Source: Jiangella endophytica
GTDB lineage: Bacteria; Actinomycetota; Actinomycetes; Jiangellales; Jiangellaceae
Assembly (NCBI RefSeq): GCF_003427025.1
Contig: NZ_QVAI01000015.1
Location: 1-64,000, forward strand
Direction: 5' to 3'
Length of the DNA: 64,000 nt
Part shown: positions 33,690 through 42,158 of the stretch, piece by piece
Layout: each line of letters begins with the position of its first letter
Position numbering within the stretch: the first letter of the stretch is position 1
The notes under the pieces: model-generated
The model's input: only the letters and a program-made list of their open reading frames with translations
Told to the model about the DNA's origin: nothing
Databases searched by the model: none
Translations under genes and position numbers: made by a program

Positions 33690-35431
33690 ACCGGGTGACG
33701 GTCGTCCACGACGTCATGGTGGGCATGCGCGACGGCGTCCGGCTGGCCACTGACATCTACCACCCCTGGGCGGAGCCGTCGCCGGTTGCTGGTCCGGTCC
33801 TCCTGCGTCGCACGCCTTACGGCAAGAGCGAACCGGCGGACGGGTCCGGGTGGGCGAGACGGTTCGCCGAGCACGGCTTCGTGACCGTGGTCCAGGACTG
33901 CCGCGGGTGCTTCCGGTCCGAGGGCGACCTGGACTTCCTGATGGCCGAGGCGGCAGACGGCCAGGACACCGTCACCTGGTTGCGCGACCAGCCGTGGTGC
34001 GACGGGCGGGTCGGGACGTGGGGCGGATCCTGGTCGGGCTGGGTGCAGACGGCGATGGCTGCCGCCGGCACCGCCGGCCTGGCCGCCATGGTCCCCGTCA
34101 CCAGCGGGTCCGATGCCCTGACCAGCTCGGTACGCCACGGCGGCGCGATGGAGCTGCGCTGGATCGCGTGGGCCTTCGCGCAGCTCGCGCGCCGTGGCGG
34201 AGCATCGTCGCCGCCGTTCGGGCAGTGGCTGCGCCGCTGGCCGATCGCGCCTGGCGAGACCCAGCTCGCCGACTCGCCCGCACTCGAGCGATGGGTCTTC
34301 CAGTTGCTCCGCGGCGCACCGGACGACCCGGTGTGGAGCCATCCGAGCCTGGCCCCGACGAGGCATCTCGAGACCTATACGGACGCGCCGACGCTGCTGA
34401 TCGGCGGATGGTACGACTCGTACGCGCGCGGCACCCTCGAGCTCTACGAGCGTCTCGCCGCCACCCGACGCGGCTCGGTGCGGGCGATCGTCGGGCCGTG
34501 GGCGCACAACGGTGTCGCGGAGGCATACGCCGGCGACGTGTGGTTCGGCGAGGAAGCCGTGCTCGATCTCGCCGCAATGCACCTGCGGTGGTTCGATCGT
34601 TGGCTCCGTGGCCGCGACGGCCGCGATGGCGACGACCCCGCGGTCCGGATCTTCGTCATGGGCGGGGGCAGCGGTCGTCGCCGCGGCGACGGGCGTCTCG
34701 ACCACGGCGGGCGCTGGCGCGTCGAGAGCGGCTGGCCGCCCGCGACCGCCGTCGCGACCGACCTGTATCTGCATTCCGGCGGCCGGCTCGCGCCGCAGCG
34801 GCCTGCGGCGGGGACCGCGGCGACGACCTACCGGTTCGATCCGGCGGATCCGGTGCCGACCATCGGCGGCAACGTCTCGGCCCTCTCCGAGCCCGGCGGC
34901 CGGGAGCTGGCGCCGGGCGGTGGCTACGACCAGCGCACCGGACCCCAGGTCTTCGGCGCGATCGCGCCCTATGGACCGTTGTCCGAGCGGCCGGATGTGG
35001 TCGTGTTCGAGACCGAGGCCCTGCGCGAGCCCGTCGAGGTGACCGGAACGATCCTTGTGCGGCTCTGGGTCAGCACCACGGCGGCCGGAACCGACGTCAC
35101 AGCCAAGCTGATCGACGTCTACCCGCCGTCGCCGGACCGTCCCGGCGGCTATGCGCTCAACCTGACCGATTCGATCGTCCGGGTCGGCGCGGCGGACCTC
35201 GCGAACGCACCGGCCGAGGTCGAGGTCGTGCTCTACCCCACGGCGAACCTGTTCGCGGCCGGCCACCGGATCAGGCTCGACATCTCGAGCTCGAACTTCC
35301 CGCGCTTCGACGTCAATCCGAACACCGGAGCGCCCGCGTGGCTCCCCGGACGCACCGTCGTCGCGGACACGACCGTGCACCACGACGCGGCCCATCCCTC
35401 GCGCGTGGTCCTCCCGGTCGTACCCGCGTGA
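33686..35431 (+). CDS. CocE/NonD-family alpha/beta hydrolase (peptidase S15-like)
   Basis: This is a serine hydrolase or acylase of about 581 residues. The N-terminal catalytic domain begins MVGMRDGVRLATDIYHP, the standard CocE start. GTWGGSWSGW holds the nucleophile Ser near residue 114, LIGGWYDSYARG the Asp near 242 and GPWAHNG the His near 273. The C-terminal jelly roll (TDVTAKLIDVYPP, then HRIRLDISSSNFPRFDVNP) is diagnostic for the family. Family members cleave esters and amides such as cocaine or acylated amino acids. Its coupling to an alpha-galactosidase suggests removal of ester groups from a plant metabolite or glycan, which is inference. Confidence 0.88.
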   Translation: MNRVTVVHDVMVGMRDGVRLATDIYHPWAEPSPVAGPVLLRRTPYGKSEPADGSGWARRFAEHGFVTVVQDCRGCFRSEGDLDFLMAEAADGQDTVTWLRDQPWCDGRVGTWGGSWSGWVQTAMAAAGTAGLAAMVPVTSGSDALTSSVRHGGAMELRWIAWAFAQLARRGGASSPPFGQWLRRWPIAPGETQLADSPALERWVFQLLRGAPDDPVWSHPSLAPTRHLETYTDAPTLLIGGWYDSYARGTLELYERLAATRRGSVRAIVGPWAHNGVAEAYAGDVWFGEEAVLDLAAMHLRWFDRWLRGRDGRDGDDPAVRIFVMGGGSGRRRGDGRLDHGGRWRVESGWPPATAVATDLYLHSGGRLAPQRPAAGTAATTYRFDPADPVPTIGGNVSALSEPGGRELAPGGGYDQRTGPQVFGAIAPYGPLSERPDVVVFETEALREPVEVTGTILVRLWVSTTAAGTDVTAKLIDVYPPSPDRPGGYALNLTDSIVRVGAADLANAPAEVEVVLYPTANLFAAGHRIRLDISSSNFPRFDVNPNTGAPAWLPGRTVVADTTVHHDAAHPSRVVLPVVPA

Positions 35432-35482
35432 ACGCCGCGCGGCCACCGTGCTCGGCCGGCGGACGTACTCGACGCGTTCGCG

Positions 35483-36556
35483 TCAGGTGTGCGCCCATGG
35501 CTGGCTCGTCCCGGCCAGGGGCGTGCCGCTGCGCGCGGCCTCGTCGACGAGCAGACTCAGGTACTGGTCCTGCGCGGCGTCGACGAGACCGTAGCCGCCC
35601 CGGCCGGTGCGGACGAAATCCGCCATCTCCGCGAGGATCGCCGCGCCGGCGAGCTCGTCGTCGGACAGGCGGGCCGTGCCGAAGGGGTTCTGCCAGACCC
35701 GACGGCCATCGCAGGTCAGCTCGCGCAGGCACAACCCCGCCAGGTCGCCGTCGCGGCCGGTGTCGTCACGCCGGATCGTCGAGCGTACGACGTCGCGCGG
35801 CCCCCGGACGTAGCTGAGCTGGTCGTCGACGATCTCACCGCGCTCACCGCGGATGGCCAGGTGCCTGCCGCGAATCGGGGACAGATACTGCTCGCCGCTG
35901 AACTCGTAGACCGCCGTGCGGTCGCCGAAGTCGAGGGTGGCGATGGTGTTCGTCCCCGGCTCGACGGTCAGTTCGTCGCGCCAGCCGTCCCGGTCGTGGG
36001 GGCGGACGGCCGGGTCGGCGAACCGCACGGCGCGGACCACGGGCGCCGCCATCTCGGTGCCCAGGGCGAGCCGGACGAGGCTCATCGCGTGGTACCCGTG
36101 CGCCACGGAGATCCGGGTGTAGGTGACCGGACCGATCAGCCCGGACCCGGCGAGCGCGAGGCGGGCCGCATGGTGCGGCTGGTGCCGGTACTGCTCGGCG
36201 ACCCGCACCGGCGCCGTCGCGCCCAGCTCGTCGTACAGGGCCAGCAGGCCTGGGAGATCGGGCGCGGGTGGTGTCTCGGTCAGGACCGGGATCCCGGAGC
36301 CGACGAACGAGGTCGTGAGCGCCGGCGCCGAGCTCGCCGGCACCGAGACCACGGCGAAGTCCACCGTGCCGAACCCGCGCAGCTCGCAGGGGTCGTCCAC
36401 GACCGGAACGCCGAACGTCGTCGTCAGCCCCGCTGCGCGAGACGCCGAGCGGGCGAGCACCGCGCGGACCTCGAACCGTTCGGGCAGCGCCTGCGCGATG
36501 CGGAGGAAGAACTCGGCGCGCCAGCCGGTCCCGACGACGTGGAACGCCGTCCTCAC
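35483..36556 (-). CDS. Gfo/Idh/MocA-family oxidoreductase
   Basis: This is an NAD(P)-dependent sugar or inositol dehydrogenase-like protein of about 357 residues. The N-terminal Rossmann region has HVVGTGWRAEFFLRIAQALP, then VVSVPASSAP and PVLTETPPAPD (the usual EKP appears as ETP). The C-terminal half forms the substrate domain. The GTG at 36554-36556 overlaps the stop of the upstream Gfo gene (GTGA), and the pair is likely co-translated. The altered EKP motif could change catalysis, since that Lys is often functional. Confidence 0.82.
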   Translation of the reverse strand: MRTAFHVVGTGWRAEFFLRIAQALPERFEVRAVLARSASRAAGLTTTFGVPVVDDPCELRGFGTVDFAVVSVPASSAPALTTSFVGSGIPVLTETPPAPDLPGLLALYDELGATAPVRVAEQYRHQPHHAARLALAGSGLIGPVTYTRISVAHGYHAMSLVRLALGTEMAAPVVRAVRFADPAVRPHDRDGWRDELTVEPGTNTIATLDFGDRTAVYEFSGEQYLSPIRGRHLAIRGERGEIVDDQLSYVRGPRDVVRSTIRRDDTGRDGDLAGLCLRELTCDGRRVWQNPFGTARLSDDELAGAAILAEMADFVRTGRGGYGLVDAAQDQYLSLLVDEAARSGTPLAGTSQPWAHT

Positions 36557-37668
36557 AGCCGCCTGCCGTCGCGTCCGCCGCCCACGCCGGCATAAGGAGC
36601 ACCCGGATCCCAGCCGGAACGCTCGGGAGCGACGAAGTGCTCCAGCGGGAGGCTCACCGCGGCCCGTTCCCGGTGCGAGAGATACGCCGCCTCGACCACC
36701 TCCAGCGCGGCGAGCGACGTGGCCGGCACGACGTCGTCGACCGTGTTCGTCGCGAGGAGGTCGGCCAGGTGATCGAGGTGGTACTGGTGCCCGCTGACGC
36801 CCAGCGGCGCGCCCGTGACGACGGATCGCGGCGCGCCCGCCGCGGCGATGGCGTACTCGTTCTCCCAGGGTGCGTACTCGATCAGGCCGTCGGTGCCGAC
36901 GATCCTGATGACGGCGCCGGTTCGGCTGCCGGCGACCGGGAGGTGATCGCCGGTGTTCATGATCATGCGTGTGCCGTTGCGGCAGCGCGCGACCACCGTC
37001 GCCTCCGTCTCGACCTGCATGCCGTCGCGGAACGTCCGTGTCGAGGTGTCGCAGGCCGCGAGCACACTGACGACCGGTTCCGGGTGCACCAGGGCGAGAA
37101 AGAACTGCAGCCAGTGAATGCCGGCATTGATGACGTCCCAGTCCGCGCACTCGATCTCGACCAGCCTCAGCTCGCCGAGGTCGCCCTCGCGCACCCGCCG
37201 GACGACCTCGCGCGGTCCCGTCATCGCCATGAGCCCGTGCGGGACCACGACGGGGATGCCGCGCTCGCGGGCCAGGGCGAGGATCGCGCGCCCGCCCGCT
37301 GTCGTGTCGGACAGCGGCTTCTCCACCAGCAGCCCACGTACCGGAAGGTCGATCGCCGCCGCCGCGATCGCCTCGTGTGTCGGCGCATAGGTCGAGATGC
37401 AGAGCACGTCCGGGGCGACGCTGGACAGCAGGTCGCGGTGGTCGAGCGCCGTCGCCACCGCCGGGGCGTACGTCTCCAGCGCTTCCGGCCGCAGGTCCGC
37501 GACCCCGACGAGCTCGTAGCGGGCGGAGTTCCGCAACGCCGTGATGCTCAGCGACCCGCCCGTGCCGGCGCCGACCACGGCGGCGCGCAGCCGTGGTGTC
37601 GTCCTGTGCGCCACGGATGGCCGCCGCGCTGCCGGGTCGTTCGTCTCAGTCGTCGTCGTCACACGCAC
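36553..37668 (-). CDS. Gfo/Idh/MocA-family oxidoreductase
   Basis: The protein has 371 residues. The Rossmann start is LRAAVVGAGTGGSLSITAL, followed by VLCISTYAPTHEAIAAAA and the canonical LLVEKPLSD with the EKP lysine. NAGIHWLQFFLALV holds the catalytic-region His. The two nearby GTG codons at the start both suit an AAGGAG upstream. It is coupled to the next Gfo gene, suggesting two consecutive oxidation/reduction steps on one sugar or inositol-type substrate. Substrate unknown. Confidence 0.85.
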   Translation of the reverse strand: MRVTTTTETNDPAARRPSVAHRTTPRLRAAVVGAGTGGSLSITALRNSARYELVGVADLRPEALETYAPAVATALDHRDLLSSVAPDVLCISTYAPTHEAIAAAAIDLPVRGLLVEKPLSDTTAGGRAILALARERGIPVVVPHGLMAMTGPREVVRRVREGDLGELRLVEIECADWDVINAGIHWLQFFLALVHPEPVVSVLAACDTSTRTFRDGMQVETEATVVARCRNGTRMIMNTGDHLPVAGSRTGAVIRIVGTDGLIEYAPWENEYAIAAAGAPRSVVTGAPLGVSGHQYHLDHLADLLATNTVDDVVPATSLAALEVVEAAYLSHRERAAVSLPLEHFVAPERSGWDPGAPYAGVGGGRDGRRL

Positions 37669-37843
37669 CCGCTCCTTCGTCGGTCACGCCCGGTCAGGGA
37701 GACCATGTGGTCGGTCGTGCCGTCTCGACGCTACGGGCGCCGACACGCGTGCGCCGATTCAGCATCCGCCGAAGACTTGTGAGATCCGACGGTCCCGCCG
37801 GGCCGGAGCGGCAGCCCGAACGGGACGAAGGCGGGGCAGCGCC

Positions 37844-38125
37844 CTAGCAGGGGTCGCCGGTCGCGACGACGTCCCACACCGTGGCGCTGGGACCGATGTA
37901 CTGGCTCTCGCCGGCCGGGACGCACGCGTAGTTGAACAGTGACGGCGGCATGACGCTGTGCCAGCGAACCTCTTGGCCATGGGTCGTGCAGTTGGACCAA
38001 TAGCGGTTGCCGTTGACGGAGTAGCTGCCGCAGACCTCGTCGGAGGCCGACGCGGGGGCGGACATGGTTCCCACGGTCAGGACGGCCGCCGCCAGCCCGA
38101 CCGCGACCGCGTTCCCCCGCATCAT
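37844..38125 (-). CDS. Small secreted cysteine protein (DUF6355-like), copy 2
   Basis: This 93-residue protein has a Sec signal (AVAVGLAAAVLTVGTMSAPASA). The mature part of about 65 residues has four cysteines: VCGSYSV, YWSNCTTH, FNYACVPAG and the C-terminal TGDPC. The spacing resembles small secreted actinomycete proteins annotated DUF6355, from memory. It begins ATGATG, and the first ATG overlaps the TGA stop of the upstream paralogue. Function unknown; two disulfides are likely. Confidence 0.72.
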   Translation of the reverse strand: MMRGNAVAVGLAAAVLTVGTMSAPASASDEVCGSYSVNGNRYWSNCTTHGQEVRWHSVMPPSLFNYACVPAGESQYIGPSATVWDVVATGDPC

Positions 38126-38436
38126 CCCTCGGGATTCGAACACGGTTCCCCCTCGGAGTAGGCGTTCACGACGCTTGCATTGAAGTAGTCGTACAAATTG
38201 TGCACACCGGGCGACAAGCAGGCGGTGTACTGGTTGTAGATACCGAAACCGACCATCGTCACGAGAACCGGATGGTCGCCACAGTGGTTGTACATGTCGT
38301 CGTGGACGAGGCCGCTGCCCACCTCGTAGAAGCCACATGGTGGCGGCACGGCCTGCGCCGAGGTGGCGGCACTCGCCGCGAGAAATCCGCCCACGACCAC
38401 CGTCACGGCCACCGAACCCATAATTGTCCGTTTCAT
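38122..38436 (-). CDS. Small secreted cysteine protein (DUF6355-like), copy 1
   Basis: This 104-residue protein has a Sec signal (VAVTVVVGGFLAASAATSAQA). The mature part carries PCGFYEV, MYNHCGDH, YTACLSPG and EGEPC, so the cysteine pattern is shared with the next gene, showing a tandem duplication. The ATG at 38434-38436 has GGGAGG eight bases upstream, a strong start. Function unknown. It lies beside decayed genes and looks unrelated to the glycan loci. Confidence 0.75.
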   Translation of the reverse strand: MKRTIMGSVAVTVVVGGFLAASAATSAQAVPPPCGFYEVGSGLVHDDMYNHCGDHPVLVTMVGFGIYNQYTACLSPGVHNLYDYFNASVVNAYSEGEPCSNPEG

Positions 38437-38620
38437 GGTAATGCCTCCCTGCCGGCATTTCGAATTCACATCCCCGAATACCCGGCGGTCGGCGTGGTAA
38501 ACCTCTCGATCGGCAGGGGCGCGCCATCGAATATCGCGAATCACCCGAATTCCGGGCACTGGTCACCGACTGCCCCGAGTGGCGTTCGGCCGGCCCGTCG
38601 AGACGTCGCCGGCGCGGGAC

Positions 38621-39150
38621 TCACAGGGCCGGGCCGGCTCCGGCGACGCCGAGCAGCCGGTTGAGGGTGCCGGTCTCCTCGGCCGGGGTCAGCAGGACCT
38701 GGCGGAGGCCGGGATGGCCGATGACCTGCATGGTGGTCAGCCGGAGCGACAGCACACCCGCCGCAGGGTGTTCGATCTCCTTGATCCCGTGCAAGCTCTC
38801 GCTGACCTCCTGGTTCTTCCAAGGGGCGGCGAGCTCCACGCTGTCGTCGCGCAGCTTGTGCACGCGGTCGCGGAGGCCGGTCGTGCGGTCGAAGGCGTGC
38901 AGGCAACTGCGGCCGCGCCGGTCGGCCGGGCTCAGCCCGCGGGTGGCCTCGTTCTCGCCGCGGATCCGCCAGTACCGGTCGCGCACACGGGCCGGATTCG
39001 GCAGCCATTGCTCCATGATCGTGTGGAAGACCGGTGGAATCGCGTCCGGTGTCGGTTGAGTCGGAGCGCGGAGAGGCGACGGAATGCAGGATGTCCGCGG
39101 TGACCTCGGCGGTCGCGCAGGAACTCGGTCAGTTCATGGCGCTTCGCCAC
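38621..39150 (-). pseudogene. Decayed XRE-family regulator with MmyB-type ligand domain
   Basis: The gene seems to begin GTG at 39148-39150 (VAKRHELTEFLRDRRG), the usual start of MmyB-type helix-turn-helix proteins. The frame then breaks. Only a C-terminal piece is readable (about 131 residues to the stop at 38621), with DDSVELAAPWKNQEVSE, then HGIKEIEHPAAGVLSLRLTT and QVLLTPAEE, matching the end of the MmyB ligand domain. Most of the HTH and the middle of about 280 expected residues are gone. It is clearly non-functional. Confidence 0.7.
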
Positions 39151-39417
39151 GTGTGTTGCCCCTGTGCATCGCCTGCATGGCCGAACCTGGTGCCGATGCC
39201 GCCAGCAGAGATGCCACCTGGTTCGCGAACAAGGCGCGCGATTTGACACAATGCAGTCGGGAAATTGTCATGCCGTTCGAGGTGATGTTCGGCGGATGAG
39301 GGCGGGGTCGCTCGGAAAAAGAGCGCGGAAGGGCTGCAGAATCGGCGTTGCCGGAAATCGCACTACCCGCCGTGGGGAAGCCCGGATTGGCCCGCCTCTG
39401 CGACATTGCTCGCCCGG

Positions 39418-39860
39418 GTGCCCGCCGATCGTGAGCGCCGGCGGGCCGGGTTCGACCTCCTCGGCGCCGGGCTCCTGGCGTCCGGACGGTTCCTCCTCCT
39501 GCGGCCGATCGGTCGCAGCGGTGACCAGCGGTGATCGGCGGAACAGGGCGGTGAACCGCTGGGTGCTGCGCGGGTTCTCCCGGGGCATCCGGCCGTGCTG
39601 TTGTTCTACGGCGCCAATGGCGCCTTCCGGTTCGTCCTGGCCTGCGACCTCCAGGACGGCCTCGGCCTCACCCCGCTGGAGCCCGCGCTCGCGTCCAGGG
39701 GTGGACCGTGCCGCCGGGACTGGTGCTGTACGGGCTCGCGGGCGGAGTCGTCGTGACCTTGCTCATGGGTGTCGTGCTCAGCCGATCGAACCCCCGCGAC
39801 GCCGGCGCGGCGTCGAATCGCGGCCTGCTGGCCGCGATTCAGGCCCGCCACGTTTCGGCC
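39418..39860 (+). pseudogene. Decayed DHA2-type MFS exporter
   Basis: Fragments of an EmrB/QacA-like exporter can be followed. The first is RRRAGFDLLGAGLLASGRFL, which ends in an in-frame TGA near 39534. In the same frame after the stop comes HPAVLLFYGANGAFRFVLA, then DLQDGLGLTPLEPALA. From about 39708 a shifted frame continues LVLYGLAGGVVVTLLMGVVL, then NPRDAGAAS. About 150 of some 480 residues remain. It diverges from the decayed MmyB gene, so both may be leftovers of one exporter/regulator pair. Confidence 0.68.
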
Positions 39861-39970
39861 CGAACGCGCACGACACCAGGCCGCTCGACCGGGCCTGGAC
39901 GCCTCGCGTCGGCGCTGTCCGACCCGCTAGGGTTACTCGTGTAACTCCGCCTCGAGTCCTAGGAGTCTCC

Positions 39971-41167
39971 GTGTCGTTCGCCCTCGGCGTCGTAGGTGCC
40001 GGTCAGTTCGCCGGCAGCTTCGCCAAGCTGTTCAAGGCCCATCCCGGGGTCTCGCGGGTCACCGCGACGGACCTGCTACCCGAGCGTGCCGAGCGGCTCG
40101 TGCGCGACCTCGGGCTCGACGGCGTCGAGCCCGACTTCGACGCCATGCTGGCCTCCGACGTCGACGCGGTGATGATGTTCACCCAGCGGTGGACCCACGG
40201 GCCGCTCGTGGTGCGCGCCCTGCGCGCGGGCAAGCACGTCTACTCGGCGGTCCCGATGGCGATCAGCCGTGAGGAGATCGGCGCGATCATCGAGGCGGTC
40301 GAGGAGACCGGTCTCACCTACATGATGGGCGAGACCAGCTACTACAACCCGATCACGGTGCTCGCCCGGCGCAAGCTCGCCGAGGGCGCCTTCGGGCGGG
40401 TCTTCTACGCCGAGGGCGACTACGTGCACGACATGGACCACGGCTTCTACGACGCCTACGCCTACAGCGGCGGCGAGGACTGGAAGAGGACGGCCAGCTA
40501 CCCGCCGCTGCTGTACCCGACGCACGCGATCGGCGGTGTCCTCGGCGCGTGGGACGCCCACGCCGTCAGCGTCAGCGCGATCGGCATCCCCGACACCCGC
40601 CGCGACGGCGTCTTCGACCGCACGGTCAGCATGTTCGACAACGACTTCTCCAACGCGACCGCTCTGTTCGAGATGGCCGGCGGCGGCTCCATGCGGACCA
40701 ACGAGTTCCGGCGCGTCGGGCTGGCACGCGGCGTTCCGGAGTCGCGGTTCGTGTTCTACGGCACCGAGGCGATCCTCGAGCAGAACTCCGGCGGCACGTT
40801 CTGGCACGCGAAGTCTCCGCTGGAGGACCTGAGCGAGCAGGTGCGGCCGGGGAAGGGCGGCGCGACGGACGAGAGCGTGCTCGCCGGTGTGGCGCCCGAG
40901 CTGCTCGACTCGTTCGTCTCGGGCCACGCCCCGGTGCACGACATCTCGGACCTTCCGGAGTCGTTCGCCGGCCTGCCCAACGGGCACGAAGGCAGCCACC
41001 ACCTCCTGGTGCACGAGTTCGTCACCGCGGTGGAGCAGCAGCGCCTGCCTGCGGTCAACGCGTGGGTCGCCGCGCGGTACACGCTGCCGGGCATCGTCGC
41101 CCACGAGTCGGCGCGGCGCGGTGGCGAGCGGCTCGCCGTCGACGACTTCGGTAACCCGCCCGGGTGA
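39971..41167 (+). CDS. Gfo/Idh/MocA-family oxidoreductase
   Basis: The protein has about 398 residues. The Rossmann start is FALGVVGAGQFAGSFAKLF, followed by DVDAVMMFTQRWTHGPLVVRAL and AGKHVYSAVPMAIS (the EKP position is replaced). The substrate domain includes YDAYAYSGGEDWKRTASYPP and LYPTHAIGG with a conserved His. The GTG at 39971 follows AGGAG by five bases. A longer upstream frame runs through pseudogene sequence and is rejected. The stop overlaps the LacI start as GTGA. Confidence 0.85.
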   Translation: MSFALGVVGAGQFAGSFAKLFKAHPGVSRVTATDLLPERAERLVRDLGLDGVEPDFDAMLASDVDAVMMFTQRWTHGPLVVRALRAGKHVYSAVPMAISREEIGAIIEAVEETGLTYMMGETSYYNPITVLARRKLAEGAFGRVFYAEGDYVHDMDHGFYDAYAYSGGEDWKRTASYPPLLYPTHAIGGVLGAWDAHAVSVSAIGIPDTRRDGVFDRTVSMFDNDFSNATALFEMAGGGSMRTNEFRRVGLARGVPESRFVFYGTEAILEQNSGGTFWHAKSPLEDLSEQVRPGKGGATDESVLAGVAPELLDSFVSGHAPVHDISDLPESFAGLPNGHEGSHHLLVHEFVTAVEQQRLPAVNAWVAARYTLPGIVAHESARRGGERLAVDDFGNPPG

Positions 41168-42138
41168 GCCCGACCCAGCCGGGCCGCCGGCGTGTGACGC
41201 GCGCCGACGTGGCCCGTCATGCGGGGGTGAGCACCGCCGTCGTCAGCTACACGCTCAACGAGGGTGCGAAGAAGGTGTCCGACGCCACCCGCGCCCGTGT
41301 GCTGGAGGCGGTCAGGGTGCTCGGCTACCGCCCGAACGCGGCGGCCCGGGCGCTCAAGATCGGGAGCACGGCACAGCTGGGGCTGGTGATCCCGGGAGTG
41401 CTCAACAGGTTCTTCGCCGAGCTCGCCGACCACGCGGAGCGGGAGGCCGCCGCCCACGGGCTGGCGCTGGTGGTCACGAGCGCTCGCGACGGGCTGGCGG
41501 CGGCCCTCGGTCACCTCGCCTCGCGGCAGGTCGACGGTGTGCTGGTCGTCGGGCGTGCCGACGTGGCGGACCTCGGGGGACTGGAGATCCCCGTCGCGCT
41601 GCTCGACCAGGTGCGTGCCGTGAACGGCGTGGCGGGCATCGGCGCCGACCGCTACGGCGGTGCGCGGCACGCCGTCGAGCACCTGCTCGGGCACGGGCAC
41701 CGCCGGGTCGGCTTCGTCGGACCCGCCGGGGGCTCCGACGACCGTCTGCGGGGGTGGACGGACGCCGTCGCCGCCGCTGGACTGGCCGCGGAGCCCCTGA
41801 TCGACTCGGACTTCACCCGCGCGGGCGGGTACGAGGCGGGACGGCGGCTGGCGTCCTTACCCGACCGCCCGTCGTCGGTGTTCGTCAGCTCCGACGACCA
41901 GTCGATCGGCCTCCTGCTGGCCCTGCACGAGGCCGCCGTCCGGGTGCCCGGCGACGTCGCGATCGTCTCGTTCGACGGCTCGCAGGAGGCGGCGTACTGC
42001 TGGCCGCCGCTCACGACCGTCGCGCAACCACTCGCCGAGATGGTGCGCCTCGCCGTCGGTCGCGTGCTCGACCCGTCGCCCGGGTACGTCGAGCTACCGA
42101 CCGAGCTCGTGGTGCGGCGCAGCTGCGGGTGCCGCTGA
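41164..42138 (+). CDS. LacI-family transcriptional regulator
   Basis: The protein has 324 residues. The N-terminal HTH is VTRADVARHAGVSTAVVSYTLNEG with hinge helix RPNAAARALKIG, followed by a Peripla_BP-type sensor (LGLVIPGVLNRFFAELADH) and a typical dimer end (IVSFDGSQEAAYCWPPLTTV). It is translationally coupled to the Gfo oxidoreductase at 39971, so it probably senses that enzyme's sugar. It ends 20 bp from the convergent beta-helix gene. Confidence 0.92.
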   Translation: MSPTQPGRRRVTRADVARHAGVSTAVVSYTLNEGAKKVSDATRARVLEAVRVLGYRPNAAARALKIGSTAQLGLVIPGVLNRFFAELADHAEREAAAHGLALVVTSARDGLAAALGHLASRQVDGVLVVGRADVADLGGLEIPVALLDQVRAVNGVAGIGADRYGGARHAVEHLLGHGHRRVGFVGPAGGSDDRLRGWTDAVAAAGLAAEPLIDSDFTRAGGYEAGRRLASLPDRPSSVFVSSDDQSIGLLLALHEAAVRVPGDVAIVSFDGSQEAAYCWPPLTTVAQPLAEMVRLAVGRVLDPSPGYVELPTELVVRRSCGCR

Positions 42139-42158
42139 CCGCTTCGGTGTCTCGCCCC

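Noticed and set aside
33410-35446. 678-codon minus-strand frame opposite the CocE gene
   Set aside because: CocE motifs and coupling on the plus strand are decisive; the antisense product is low complexity.
39164-39970. N-terminal extension of the Gfo oxidoreductase at 39971
   Set aside because: The extension crosses pseudogene sequence, lacks the family start and ignores the AGGAG-GTG start at 39971.
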